A stretch of 64,000 bases of DNA from assembly GCA_033875255.1 (NCBI GenBank), contig JAWZSN010000008.1:1-64000 (forward strand), written 5' to 3'. The position numbers and the translations under genes are program-made. Under the pieces are notes generated by a model. It did not search any database. It was given only the letters and a program-made list of their open reading frames with translations, and was not told where the DNA came from. Below are positions 34,701 through 41,483 of the stretch, piece after piece. The stretch comes from Marinimicrococcus sp033875255. GTDB taxonomy: Bacteria; Pseudomonadota; Alphaproteobacteria; Geminicoccales; Geminicoccaceae. Positions within the stretch are counted from its first letter, which is position 1. Each line of letters begins with the position of its first letter.

Positions 34701-35533
34701 CGTGGGAGGCGCTCTCGGCCGCGACCGGGCGCGAGCATGCGCATCTCGCGGTCCCCAAGGAGGACGAGAAGCTCCGTTTCCGGGACATCGCCGCGCAGCC
34801 GCGCAAGATCATCTCCTCGCCCACCTGGTCGGGGCTGGAATCGGAGAAGGTCTGCTACAACGCCGGCTACACCAACGTCCACGAGCTGATCCCGTGGCGC
34901 ACGCTCACCGGCCGGCAGCAGCTCTACCAGGACCACAAGTGGATGCTCGGCTTCGGGGAGGGTCTGTGCACCTGGAAGCCGCCGGTGGACTTCAAGGCGG
35001 TGGCGAAGGTGCGCGGCGCGGTGCCCGCGGAGGGCCCCGAGCTGGTGCTGAACTTCATCACGCCGCACCAGAAATGGGGCATCCACTCCACCTACACCGA
35101 CAATCTGCTGATGCTGACGCTCAACCGCGGCGGCCCGGTCGTCTGGCTCAGCGAGGCCGACGCGCGGTCGGCCGGAATCGAGGACAACGACTGGGTCGAG
35201 GCCTACAACGCCAACGGCGCGCTCACGGCCCGCGCGGTAGTCTCGCAGCGCATCCGGCCGGGCATGATCCTGATGTACCATGCCCAGGAAAAGATCGTGA
35301 ACACGCCGGGCTCGCAGATCACCGGCAATCGCGGCGGCATCCACAACTCGGTGACCCGGACCACCCTCAAGCCGACCCACATGATCGGCGGCTATGCCCA
35401 CCAGGCCTACGGCTTCAACTACTACGGAACGGTGGGCTCGAACCGCGACGAGTTCGTGATCGTCCGCAAGATGACCGGCATCGACTGGCTCGAGGGGCCG
35501 TATGAAGCGGCGAAGCAGGAGGCAGCCGAATGA
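31793..35533 (+). CDS. narG: Respiratory nitrate reductase alpha subunit
   Basis: This 1246-residue cytoplasmic molybdenum subunit reduces nitrate to nitrite in the membrane-bound NarGHI complex. The FS0 cluster site H50-x3-C54-x3-C58 and C93 is present, and the Mo-ligand Asp is D222 in Y-D-W-Y-C-D-L-P-P, matching the numbering of the enterobacterial enzyme. The N-terminus lacks a twin-arginine signal, as expected for a cytoplasmic NarG. The molybdopterin-binding motifs N-H-E-P-R-G-C and Y-S-D-I-A-L-P are intact. Its stop overlaps the narH start by 4 bp. Confidence 0.97.
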   Translation: MSQFLDRLRYFEKNVDSFADGHGIVTREDRSWEDAYRKRWQHDKIVRSTHGVNCTGSCSWKIYVKGGIVTWETQQTDYPRTRPDLPNHEPRGCSRGASYSWYLYSGARLKYPLVRSRLLKLWRAARRTRPPVAAWASIVEDPSRRAEYVKLRGHGGFVRASWDEVNEIIASANAYTARKHGPDRIFGFSPIPAMSMVSYAAGARYLSLLGGVCGSFYDWYCDLPPASPQTWGEQTDVPEAADWYNAGFLMIWGSNVPQTRTPDAHFYTEVRYKGTKSVVVSPDYAEATKFADLWLSPKQGTDAALALALGHVILREYHLERQVPYFQDYLRRYSDLPMLVRLERKDGSWVPGQLVRASQFADALGESEHAEWKTVALDETTGEPVAPLGSAGFRWGGKGRWNLEEKDGRGREVRLRLSQADAHDEIVPVAFPYFGGRASEHFVATQHGEVLERHLPVRRIALKDGEALVATVFDLLCANYGLDRGFGGANVALSYDEDVPFTPAWAERITAVPAESIVTVAREFATNAEKTGGRSMVILGAGLNHWYHMDMAYRGIINLLVMCGCVGQSGGGWSHYVGQEKLRPQTGWLPLAFGLDWSRPPRQQNSTSFWYAHTGQWRYETLTVDEILSPTAPEGDWSGSLIDYNIRAERMGWLPSAPQLKQNPLSIAARAKEAGLEPKDYVARALGSGELQMSCEDPDDPANWPRNLFVWRSNLLGSSGKGHEYFLKYLLGTTHGVLGKDLGQEGVTRSKEVRWHEEAPEGKLDLLVTLDFRMSTTCVYSDIALPTATWYEKNDLNTSDMHPFIHPLTAAVDPAWEARSDWEIYKGIARKFSEVAPEVLGVEQDVVLTPILHDTPAELAQPFDVRDWKKGEVESVPGVTMPQVSVVERDYPNLYRRFTALGPLMEKVGNGGKGIAWKTGREVEQLRALNGVVTEEGPTKGLPRIETDIDATEVILMLAPETNGEVAVRAWEALSAATGREHAHLAVPKEDEKLRFRDIAAQPRKIISSPTWSGLESEKVCYNAGYTNVHELIPWRTLTGRQQLYQDHKWMLGFGEGLCTWKPPVDFKAVAKVRGAVPAEGPELVLNFITPHQKWGIHSTYTDNLLMLTLNRGGPVVWLSEADARSAGIEDNDWVEAYNANGALTARAVVSQRIRPGMILMYHAQEKIVNTPGSQITGNRGGIHNSVTRTTLKPTHMIGGYAHQAYGFNYYGTVGSNRDEFVIVRKMTGIDWLEGPYEAAKQEAAE

Positions 35534-37050
35534 AGATCCGCGCCCAGATCGCGATGGTCATGAACCTGGACAAGTGCATCGGCTGTCACACCTGCTCGGT
35601 GACCTGCAAGAACGTGTGGACCAGCCGCGAGGGCATGGAATACGCGTGGTTCAACAATGTCGAGACCAAGCCCGGCATCGGTTATCCCAAGGAGTGGGAG
35701 AACCAGAAGCGCTGGAACGGCGGCTGGACCCGCACCCGTGGCGGCAGGCTGCAGCCGAAAATGGGCTCGAAGTGGCGGATCCTGGCGAAGATCTTCGCCA
35801 ATCCCGATCTTCCCGAAATCGACGATTACTACGAGCCCTTCACCTTCGACTACGAGCATCTCCAGAACGCCGGCGAGGTACAGGCCTTCCCGACGGCCCG
35901 GCCGCGATCGCAGATCACCGGCGAGCGCATCGAGAAGATCGAGTGGGGGCCGAACTGGGAGGAGATCCTCGGCGGCGAGTTCGCGAAGCGCTCGAAGGAT
36001 GTGAATTTCGAGGGTGTCGAGAAGGAGATCTACGGCGCCTTCGAGAACACCTTCATGATGTACCTGCCGCGTCTTTGCGAGCACTGCCTGAACCCGAGCT
36101 GCGCCGCCGCCTGCCCCTCGGGCGCGATCTACAAGCGCGAGGAGGACGGCATCGTCCTGATCGACCAGGACAAGTGCCGCGGCTGGCGGATGTGCGTTTC
36201 GGGCTGCCCCTACAAGAAGATCTACTACAACTGGTCCTCGGGCAAATCCGAGAAGTGCATCTTCTGCTACCCGCGCATCGAATCGGGCCAGCCCACGGTG
36301 TGCTCGGAGACCTGCGTCGGCCGCATCCGCTATCTGGGCGTCATCCTCTATGACGCCGACGGCATCGAGAAGGCGGCGAGCGTTCCCGACGAGGGCCGGC
36401 TCTACGAGGAGCAGCTCAAGCTCTTCCTCGACCCGGACGACCCGGCGGTGATCGAGCAGGCCCGGCGCGACGGCGTGCCCGAGGCATGGCTCGAGGCCGC
36501 CCGCCTCTCGCCCATCTGGAAGATGGCGATGGAGTGGAAGGTGGCGCTGCCGCTCCACCCCGAGTACCGCACCCTGCCCATGGTCTGGTACGTCCCGCCG
36601 CTCTCGCCGATCCAGTCGGCCGCGGCCGCGGGGAAGATGGGCGTGGACGGCGGCATGCCCGACGTGCGCAGCCTCAGGATCCCCGTGAAGTACCTGGCCA
36701 ACCTGCTCACCGCCGGGGCCGAGGCGCCGGTGATCCGCGCCCTGGAACGGATGCTGGCGATGCGCGGCTACATGCGCGCGAAGACGGTGGACGGCGTGAT
36801 CGACGAGGCCATCGCCGGCCGTGTCGGCCTCACCGGCGCGCAGATCGAGGAGATGTACCGGATCATGGCGATCGCCAATTACGAGGACCGTTTTGTCATT
36901 CCTACGGCACATCGCGAGGCAGGCGAGGACACCTACGACCTGCGCGGCTCGTGCGGCTTCTCCTTCGGCAATGGCTGCTCCGACGGCATCAGCGGCACCG
37001 GCCTGTTCGGCAGCAGGAAGAAGGCCCGCACGCCCATGGAGGTCGAGTGA
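35530..37050 (+). CDS. narH: Respiratory nitrate reductase beta subunit
   Basis: This 506-residue iron-sulfur subunit passes electrons from NarI to NarG. Cys clusters follow the NarH order: C-I-G-C-H-T-C near residue 17, then C-E-H-C-x4-C-x3-C-P, C-R-G-W-R-M-C (with the Trp that gives the [3Fe-4S] cluster), C-P and a final C-I-F-C group. ATG 35530 overlaps narG; the stop overlaps narJ by one base. Confidence 0.97.
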   Translation: MKIRAQIAMVMNLDKCIGCHTCSVTCKNVWTSREGMEYAWFNNVETKPGIGYPKEWENQKRWNGGWTRTRGGRLQPKMGSKWRILAKIFANPDLPEIDDYYEPFTFDYEHLQNAGEVQAFPTARPRSQITGERIEKIEWGPNWEEILGGEFAKRSKDVNFEGVEKEIYGAFENTFMMYLPRLCEHCLNPSCAAACPSGAIYKREEDGIVLIDQDKCRGWRMCVSGCPYKKIYYNWSSGKSEKCIFCYPRIESGQPTVCSETCVGRIRYLGVILYDADGIEKAASVPDEGRLYEEQLKLFLDPDDPAVIEQARRDGVPEAWLEAARLSPIWKMAMEWKVALPLHPEYRTLPMVWYVPPLSPIQSAAAAGKMGVDGGMPDVRSLRIPVKYLANLLTAGAEAPVIRALERMLAMRGYMRAKTVDGVIDEAIAGRVGLTGAQIEEMYRIMAIANYEDRFVIPTAHREAGEDTYDLRGSCGFSFGNGCSDGISGTGLFGSRKKARTPMEVE

Positions 37051-37745
37051 TGGCAAGGACCTTGAAGGCGCTCTCGGCCCTGCTCTCCTATCCCACTGCC
37101 GAGCTTTGCGGGGCGGCGGGCGAGCTGCGCAGCGCGCTGCGGGACGAGGCGCTCGTGCCGGCGCGGCGGCTGGCCCTGCTCGACCGTCTCCTGGACGAGC
37201 TGGCGGTGCGCGACCTCTACGACCTGCAGGAGCGCTACACCCTGCTCTTCGACCGCTCGCGCTCGCTCTCGCTCCATCTCTTCGAGCACATCCACGGCGA
37301 GAGCCGCGATCGCGGCCAGGCCATGGTCGACCTCGCCCGCCACTACGAGAGCCGCGGCTTTCTCATTGCCGCCAGCGAGCTGCCCGACTTCCTGCCGCTG
37401 TTCCTCGAGTTCCTGTCGCTGCTGCCGGAAGGCGAGGCGAGGGCGCTTCTGGCGGAGCCGGCGGAGGTGCTGCGGACGCTCGAGGAGCGGCTGCGGCGGC
37501 GCGGCTCGATCTATGCCGGCGTGTTCCTGGCGCTGCTCGACCTCGCCGGGGAAGCGCCTGCGGCCGGGACGCAGACGGTCCCGGCCGATGACATCGATCC
37601 CGAGGATCTGGCGGCGCTCGATGCCGAGTGGGAGGAGACGGCCGTCACCTTCGGGCCGGGCGATCCCATGGCCGACAGTTGCGGCCGCACCCGCCTCGCC
37701 ACCCGCCTGCGCGCCGCCACGCGCAGCGTCGCCGACCGCCACTGA
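37050..37745 (+). CDS. narJ: Nitrate reductase chaperone
   Basis: This is a 231-residue cytoplasmic assembly chaperone of the TorD/NarJ family, which keeps apo-NarGH ready for molybdenum cofactor insertion and membrane attachment. It has the expected all-helical pattern, with L-S-A-L-L-S-Y-P at the start and L-F-E-H-I-H-G-E-S-R-D-R-G-Q-A-M, the family signature, near residue 75. The acidic C-terminus is typical. The start codon shares its A with the narH stop TGA. Confidence 0.94.
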   Translation: MARTLKALSALLSYPTAELCGAAGELRSALRDEALVPARRLALLDRLLDELAVRDLYDLQERYTLLFDRSRSLSLHLFEHIHGESRDRGQAMVDLARHYESRGFLIAASELPDFLPLFLEFLSLLPEGEARALLAEPAEVLRTLEERLRRRGSIYAGVFLALLDLAGEAPAAGTQTVPADDIDPEDLAALDAEWEETAVTFGPGDPMADSCGRTRLATRLRAATRSVADRH

Positions 37746-37757
37746 GGAGCGACGGCC

Positions 37758-38537
37758 ATGGCCGAGTACATCAATGCCGCCCTTTTCGGCTGGTATCCCT
37801 ATCTCTGCCTCACCGTGTTCCTGCTGGGCAGCCTGATCCGCTTCGACCGCGAGCAGTATTCGTGGAAGACCGGATCGAGCCAGCTCCTGCGCCGCCGCCA
37901 GCTCATGTGGGGCTCGAACCTCTTTCACGTGGGCATCCTCGTGATCTTCTTCGGGCACCTCGTGGGGCTGCTCACGCCCATACAGGTCTTCGATCTCGTG
38001 GGCATCTCGCACGGCGCCAAGCAGGTCATGGCGATCGTGGTGGGCGGTGTGGCCGGCCTCGTATGCCTCGCCGGAATCGCGCTCCTGCTGCACCGGCGCC
38101 TCACTGACCCGCGCATCCTGAAGACCTCGAGCACCGGCGACATCGCCATCCTCGTGCTGCTCGCCGTGCAGCTCGTCCTGGGCCTGCTCACGATCTTCGT
38201 GTCGCTGGGCCATCTGGACGGTGCGGAGATGGTGCGGTTCATGGCCTGGGCGCAGGGCATCCTGACGCTCCAGCCCGGTGCCGCGGCGCTGGTCCTGGAC
38301 GCCCACCCGCTCTTCAAGCTGCACCTCTTCCTGGGGCTCACCATCTTCCTGGTCTTCCCCTTCACGCGCCTCGTGCATGTGTGGAGCGCACCGGTCTGGT
38401 ATCTGGGCCGGCGGGGCTATCAGGTCGTCCGCACGCGGCGGGCGGGTGCCCCGCGGCAGCGGCCGGCACGGGCCGGGGCGCATGGCGCGGAAGCGGCTGC
38501 CGCCCCGGGCCGTCCAGCCGCGACCCCGGCGGAGTGA
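37758..38537 (+). CDS. narI: Nitrate reductase gamma subunit (cytochrome b)
   Basis: This 259-residue inner-membrane diheme cytochrome b oxidises quinol and anchors NarGH. There are five membrane helices. Heme ligand His appear in F-H-V-G-I-L-V-I-F-F-G-H (helix 2) and H-L-F-L-G-L-T plus H-V-W-S (helix 5). After the last helix a basic Pro/Ala-rich tail of about 40 residues is longer than in the enterobacterial protein. It starts 12 bp after narJ. Confidence 0.95.
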   Translation: MAEYINAALFGWYPYLCLTVFLLGSLIRFDREQYSWKTGSSQLLRRRQLMWGSNLFHVGILVIFFGHLVGLLTPIQVFDLVGISHGAKQVMAIVVGGVAGLVCLAGIALLLHRRLTDPRILKTSSTGDIAILVLLAVQLVLGLLTIFVSLGHLDGAEMVRFMAWAQGILTLQPGAAALVLDAHPLFKLHLFLGLTIFLVFPFTRLVHVWSAPVWYLGRRGYQVVRTRRAGAPRQRPARAGAHGAEAAAAPGRPAATPAE

Positions 38538-38542
38538 GCGCC

Positions 38543-39382
38543 ATGGAGGTCTTCGCCATCGGCAGGCGGCAGGCGGAGGCGGCGACGCCGCTCCTCGTCC
38601 GGGTGAACGGCGTCGTGATCCCGCCGGCGGCCATCGCCCGCGAGATCCAGCATCATCCCGCATCCTCGCCCGCCGAGGCGCGCCGGGCTGCGGTGGAGGC
38701 GCTGGTGGTGCGCGAGCTGCTCTTGCAGGAGGCCCGCCTTCTCGGTCTCGATCCGGCGCCGGCCGAGGACGATGAAGGCCGCCGCGAGACGGAGGAGGAG
38801 GCGCTCGTCCGTCGGCTCGTCGAGCAGGCGGTCGCGGTACCGAAAGCGGAAGACAGCGAGTGCCGGCGGTTCTACGACACCAATCCCGGGCAGTTTCGCA
38901 GCCCCGCGATCTTCGAGGCCTCGCACATCCTGTTCTCTGCATCGCGCAGGGACGAGCATGCCTTTGCCGAGGCGCTGCGTCTGGCGGAGGCGGCAATCGC
39001 GGAGCTGTGGGCGGCACCGCAACGTTTCGAGGAGCTGGCGCGCTCGCTCTCGGCCTGCCCATCTGCCGCCTCCGGTGGCAATCTGGGTCAGATCTCGGCG
39101 GGCCAGGTGACGCCGGAGTTCGAGGAGGCGCTGGCCGGGCTCGCGGTCGGGCAGATCACGCCCGAGCCCGTGACCACGCCCTACGGCGTCCACGTCATTC
39201 GCCTGACCCGCCGCATCGACGGCGGACCGGTGCCATTCGAGGCGGTTCGGGAGCGGATCGCCGCCTGGCTCGAGGAGCGCGTGTGGCGTCGGGCCGTCGC
39301 GCAGTATGTGCGCATTCTCGCCGGACGTGCGGTGATCGAGGGTTGTCGGCTCGATGGTGCCGAGACGCCGTTGGTGCAGTAG
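38543..39382 (+). CDS. PpiC-type peptidyl-prolyl isomerase of the nar operon
   Basis: This is a 279-residue protein with no signal peptide, so it is probably cytoplasmic. An N-terminal helical region is followed by a parvulin domain at about 125-225: S-H-I-L-F, F-E-E-L-A-R-S-L-S, G-G-N-L-G-Q-I, F-E-E-A-L and P-Y-G-V-H-V-I-R. Isomerase genes of this kind often follow narI and are thought to help folding of the reductase. It lies 5 bp after narI. The catalytic His/Cys pattern is only partly visible. Confidence 0.85.
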   Translation: MEVFAIGRRQAEAATPLLVRVNGVVIPPAAIAREIQHHPASSPAEARRAAVEALVVRELLLQEARLLGLDPAPAEDDEGRRETEEEALVRRLVEQAVAVPKAEDSECRRFYDTNPGQFRSPAIFEASHILFSASRRDEHAFAEALRLAEAAIAELWAAPQRFEELARSLSACPSAASGGNLGQISAGQVTPEFEEALAGLAVGQITPEPVTTPYGVHVIRLTRRIDGGPVPFEAVRERIAAWLEERVWRRAVAQYVRILAGRAVIEGCRLDGAETPLVQ

Positions 39383-39393
39383 GAGACGTCTCC

Positions 39394-39726
39394 ATGATGC
39401 TCGGCACGCTGATCACCCGCCTCGAGGAGCCCGGCATGGCGGAGGCGGCCCTGATCGGGGCCGGCGACATGGCGCTTCTCTCACGCCTGCAGGAGATCGC
39501 CGCGGCCGAGGGGGTCCAGCTGGCGGCCTTTGCCAGCCGCGCGGTGCGTCACTTCCTCGATCACGCTGGCGAGGAGGACTGGCTGCAGCTCATGGGGCTC
39601 ATGGGCCGCTCGAAGGAGCCCGGACTGGTGGCTCTTCGGATCATCCTCCACAAGGCGGCCGACCATGCCGTTGCCGGCTGCAGGGATGAGTGGCCGCAGT
39701 CTTCTCGTTCAGTCTTGACCGAATGA
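39394..39726 (+). CDS. Small protein of unknown function, last gene of the nar operon
   Basis: This 110-residue soluble protein is predicted to be all helical, with Ala/Leu/Glu-rich segments and a short G-L-M-G-R-S turn. It has no signal, membrane segment or metal site. I do not recognise it. It starts 11 bp after the isomerase gene, which suggests co-transcription with nar. The 3' end overlaps the presumed operator at 39707-39733. A helper in nitrate reductase assembly or a regulator would suit the position, but nothing in the sequence shows this. Confidence 0.6.
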   Translation: MMLGTLITRLEEPGMAEAALIGAGDMALLSRLQEIAAAEGVQLAAFASRAVRHFLDHAGEEDWLQLMGLMGRSKEPGLVALRIILHKAADHAVAGCRDEWPQSSRSVLTE

Positions 39727-39733
39727 ACTGAAC
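39707..39733. promoter_or_regulatory. Inverted repeat, candidate operator of the MarR/GbsR-type regulator
   Basis: GTTCAGT, 13-nt centre, ACTGAAC is an exact 7-bp inverted repeat 16 bp before the start at 39750. The centre contains TTGACC, a usable -35-like box, so a bound repressor would block the promoter. It overlaps the end of the preceding gene. Confidence 0.6.
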
Positions 39734-39749
39734 GCCCCATGTCGCCTGG

Positions 39750-40211
39750 ATGAGCGACAGGAACCACGACGGCACGGAACAGTTCATCGAGGAGCTCGGC
39801 ATGGTGTTCCAGGCCGAGGGCCTGCCGCGCATCGCCGGGCGGGTGATGGGCCTTTTGGTGATCGAGGGCGGGCCTATGGCCTTTGCCGCGATCGCCGAGC
39901 GGCTCCACATCAGCCGCGGCAGCGTCAGCACCAACACGAGGCTGCTCGAGCAGATGGGCGTGCTGGAGCGGGTGGCCGTGCCGGGCGAGCGGCAGGACTT
40001 CTTCCGGCTGGCTGCCGCCCCCTATGTCAGGCTGCTGAGCGGGCTGACGCAGCGCATGGCCAAGGCGCGCGACGTGGTACAGCGAGCGGGGCGCAGCCTG
40101 TCGCCCGATCGTCATGGCGCCCATCAGCGGCTGGCCGAGCTGGACGAGTTCTACGCTGAGTTCGGCTCCAGTCTCGCCCGCCTTATCGAGCAGTTCTCGC
40201 GCAGGCGCTGA
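39750..40211 (+). CDS. MarR/GbsR-type transcriptional regulator of the efflux operon
   Basis: This 153-residue winged-helix protein has its recognition helix in A-E-R-L-H-I-S-R-G-S-V-S-T-N-T-R-L-L at about residues 49-66. The flanking regions A-G-R-V-M-G-L-L-V-I-E and V-A-V-P-G-E-R match GbsR-like regulators. It precedes an RND adaptor and pump by 29 bp and reads in the same direction. Local regulators of RND pumps usually repress their own operon; here an inverted repeat (39707-39733) lies exactly at the expected operator position. Confidence 0.85.
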   Translation: MSDRNHDGTEQFIEELGMVFQAEGLPRIAGRVMGLLVIEGGPMAFAAIAERLHISRGSVSTNTRLLEQMGVLERVAVPGERQDFFRLAAAPYVRLLSGLTQRMAKARDVVQRAGRSLSPDRHGAHQRLAELDEFYAEFGSSLARLIEQFSRRR

Positions 40212-40240
40212 GCCAGGTCGCCCGCCAACCGGATGTAAGC

Positions 40241-41479
40241 ATGCTTGACGAGATTCGCGACAGGCCGGCGCGAGCCGACGAGCAGACTGCCGCTCCGGCT
40301 CCCCGGACGCTGGCGAGGCCGGCAGCACCGGCAGGGACGGCGGGCGGCACCGGCCGGTCGCTTTGGATCGCCGTTGCCCTGGTGGCGGGCCTGGTGGTCT
40401 GGATGGCAAGCGGGATGTGGGGTGCCGGCGATGCCGGCGCGCCGCCGCAGGACGTTGCCTCGCCCTCGCCCCAGCCGGTGACGGTAGCCAGCCGGGCCTC
40501 GCAGGCAGCCATGATCACCCGCTATCTCGTCAACCAGGCCGAGGTGGTGCCGCGACGCGATGTGCCGCTTCGCGCCGGGATCGCCGGGCGGGTGGCGGAG
40601 CTTCCGGTGGCCAAGGGCGCCCGTATCGGCCAGGGCGGCCTCCTGGTACGGCTCGACCCGGGCGACCGGCCGGCCCGGCTCCGGCGCGCGCAGGCCGAGG
40701 TGGCGCGCTACGAGGGCGACTACGAGGCGGCGCGGCGGCTGGCCGGCAAGGGCTATGCCGCGGCCGCCCGGGAGCGCGAGACCTTCGCGCAGCTCCAGGC
40801 CGCCCGTGCGGAGGTCGACGAGGTCGAGGAGGAGATCGCCGACGCCACCATCGAGGCGCCGTTCGCCGGGATCCTCAACCGGCTCGACGTCGAGCACGGC
40901 GAGTATGTTCGCCAGGGCGACGAGCTGGGTCGGTTGGTGGAGAACGACCCGCTCGTGGTCGAGGTCCAGGTGGCCCAGCAGAACATCGCCCATGTGCGCG
41001 AGGGGATGGAGGTGGAGATCGCCTTCGTCACCGGGCAGCAGGCCAAGGGCGCGGTACGCTACGTCTCGGCCAGTGCCGACCGCGCCACCCATACGTTCCT
41101 GGTCGAGGTAGAGGTGCCCAATCCGGACGGCGAGGTGCCCTCCGGCATCAGCGCCGAGGCCAGGATTCCCGCCCGTGAGATGATGGCCCATTTCCTCTCG
41201 CCGGCCATCCTGGCGCTGAGCACGGACGGCGAGCTGGGGGTCAAGACCGTGGACGGCCAGGGCGTGGTGCGCTTCCGGCCGGTGGAGCTGGTACGGGCCG
41301 AGACCGACGGCGTGTGGGTGGCAGGCCTTCCCGAGAGGATCCGGCTGATCACCACGGGCCAAGGGTTCGTGCGCGACGGCGATCGGGTGCGCGTGGTGGA
41401 GACCGCGGAGGCGGCAGCGGCCTCCGGCGCCCTTGCCGGGCCGGCTGCGGCACTGCCGGTGGATTCCGTGGGACGATGA
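40241..41479 (+). CDS. RND efflux periplasmic adaptor, first system
   Basis: This is a 412-residue membrane fusion protein. The N-terminal membrane anchor is at about 40-58. A biotin-lipoyl-like hairpin follows (R-A-G-I-A-G-R-V-A-E-L and the paired A-P-F-A-G-I-L-N-R-L), with a coiled coil between (about 140-200) and then beta-barrel domains. It joins the inner-membrane pump to an outer-membrane channel. The start codon ATG 40241 follows the regulator stop by 29 bp; the pump gene follows after 4 bp. Confidence 0.9.
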   Translation: MLDEIRDRPARADEQTAAPAPRTLARPAAPAGTAGGTGRSLWIAVALVAGLVVWMASGMWGAGDAGAPPQDVASPSPQPVTVASRASQAAMITRYLVNQAEVVPRRDVPLRAGIAGRVAELPVAKGARIGQGGLLVRLDPGDRPARLRRAQAEVARYEGDYEAARRLAGKGYAAAARERETFAQLQAARAEVDEVEEEIADATIEAPFAGILNRLDVEHGEYVRQGDELGRLVENDPLVVEVQVAQQNIAHVREGMEVEIAFVTGQQAKGAVRYVSASADRATHTFLVEVEVPNPDGEVPSGISAEARIPAREMMAHFLSPAILALSTDGELGVKTVDGQGVVRFRPVELVRAETDGVWVAGLPERIRLITTGQGFVRDGDRVRVVETAEAAAASGALAGPAAALPVDSVGR

Positions 41480-41483
41480 GCTG

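Noticed and set aside
36933..39062. Long minus-strand open frame across narJ, narI and ppiC
   Set aside because: Spans several well-supported genes on the other strand and shows only Arg/Gln/Glu-rich shadow sequence.
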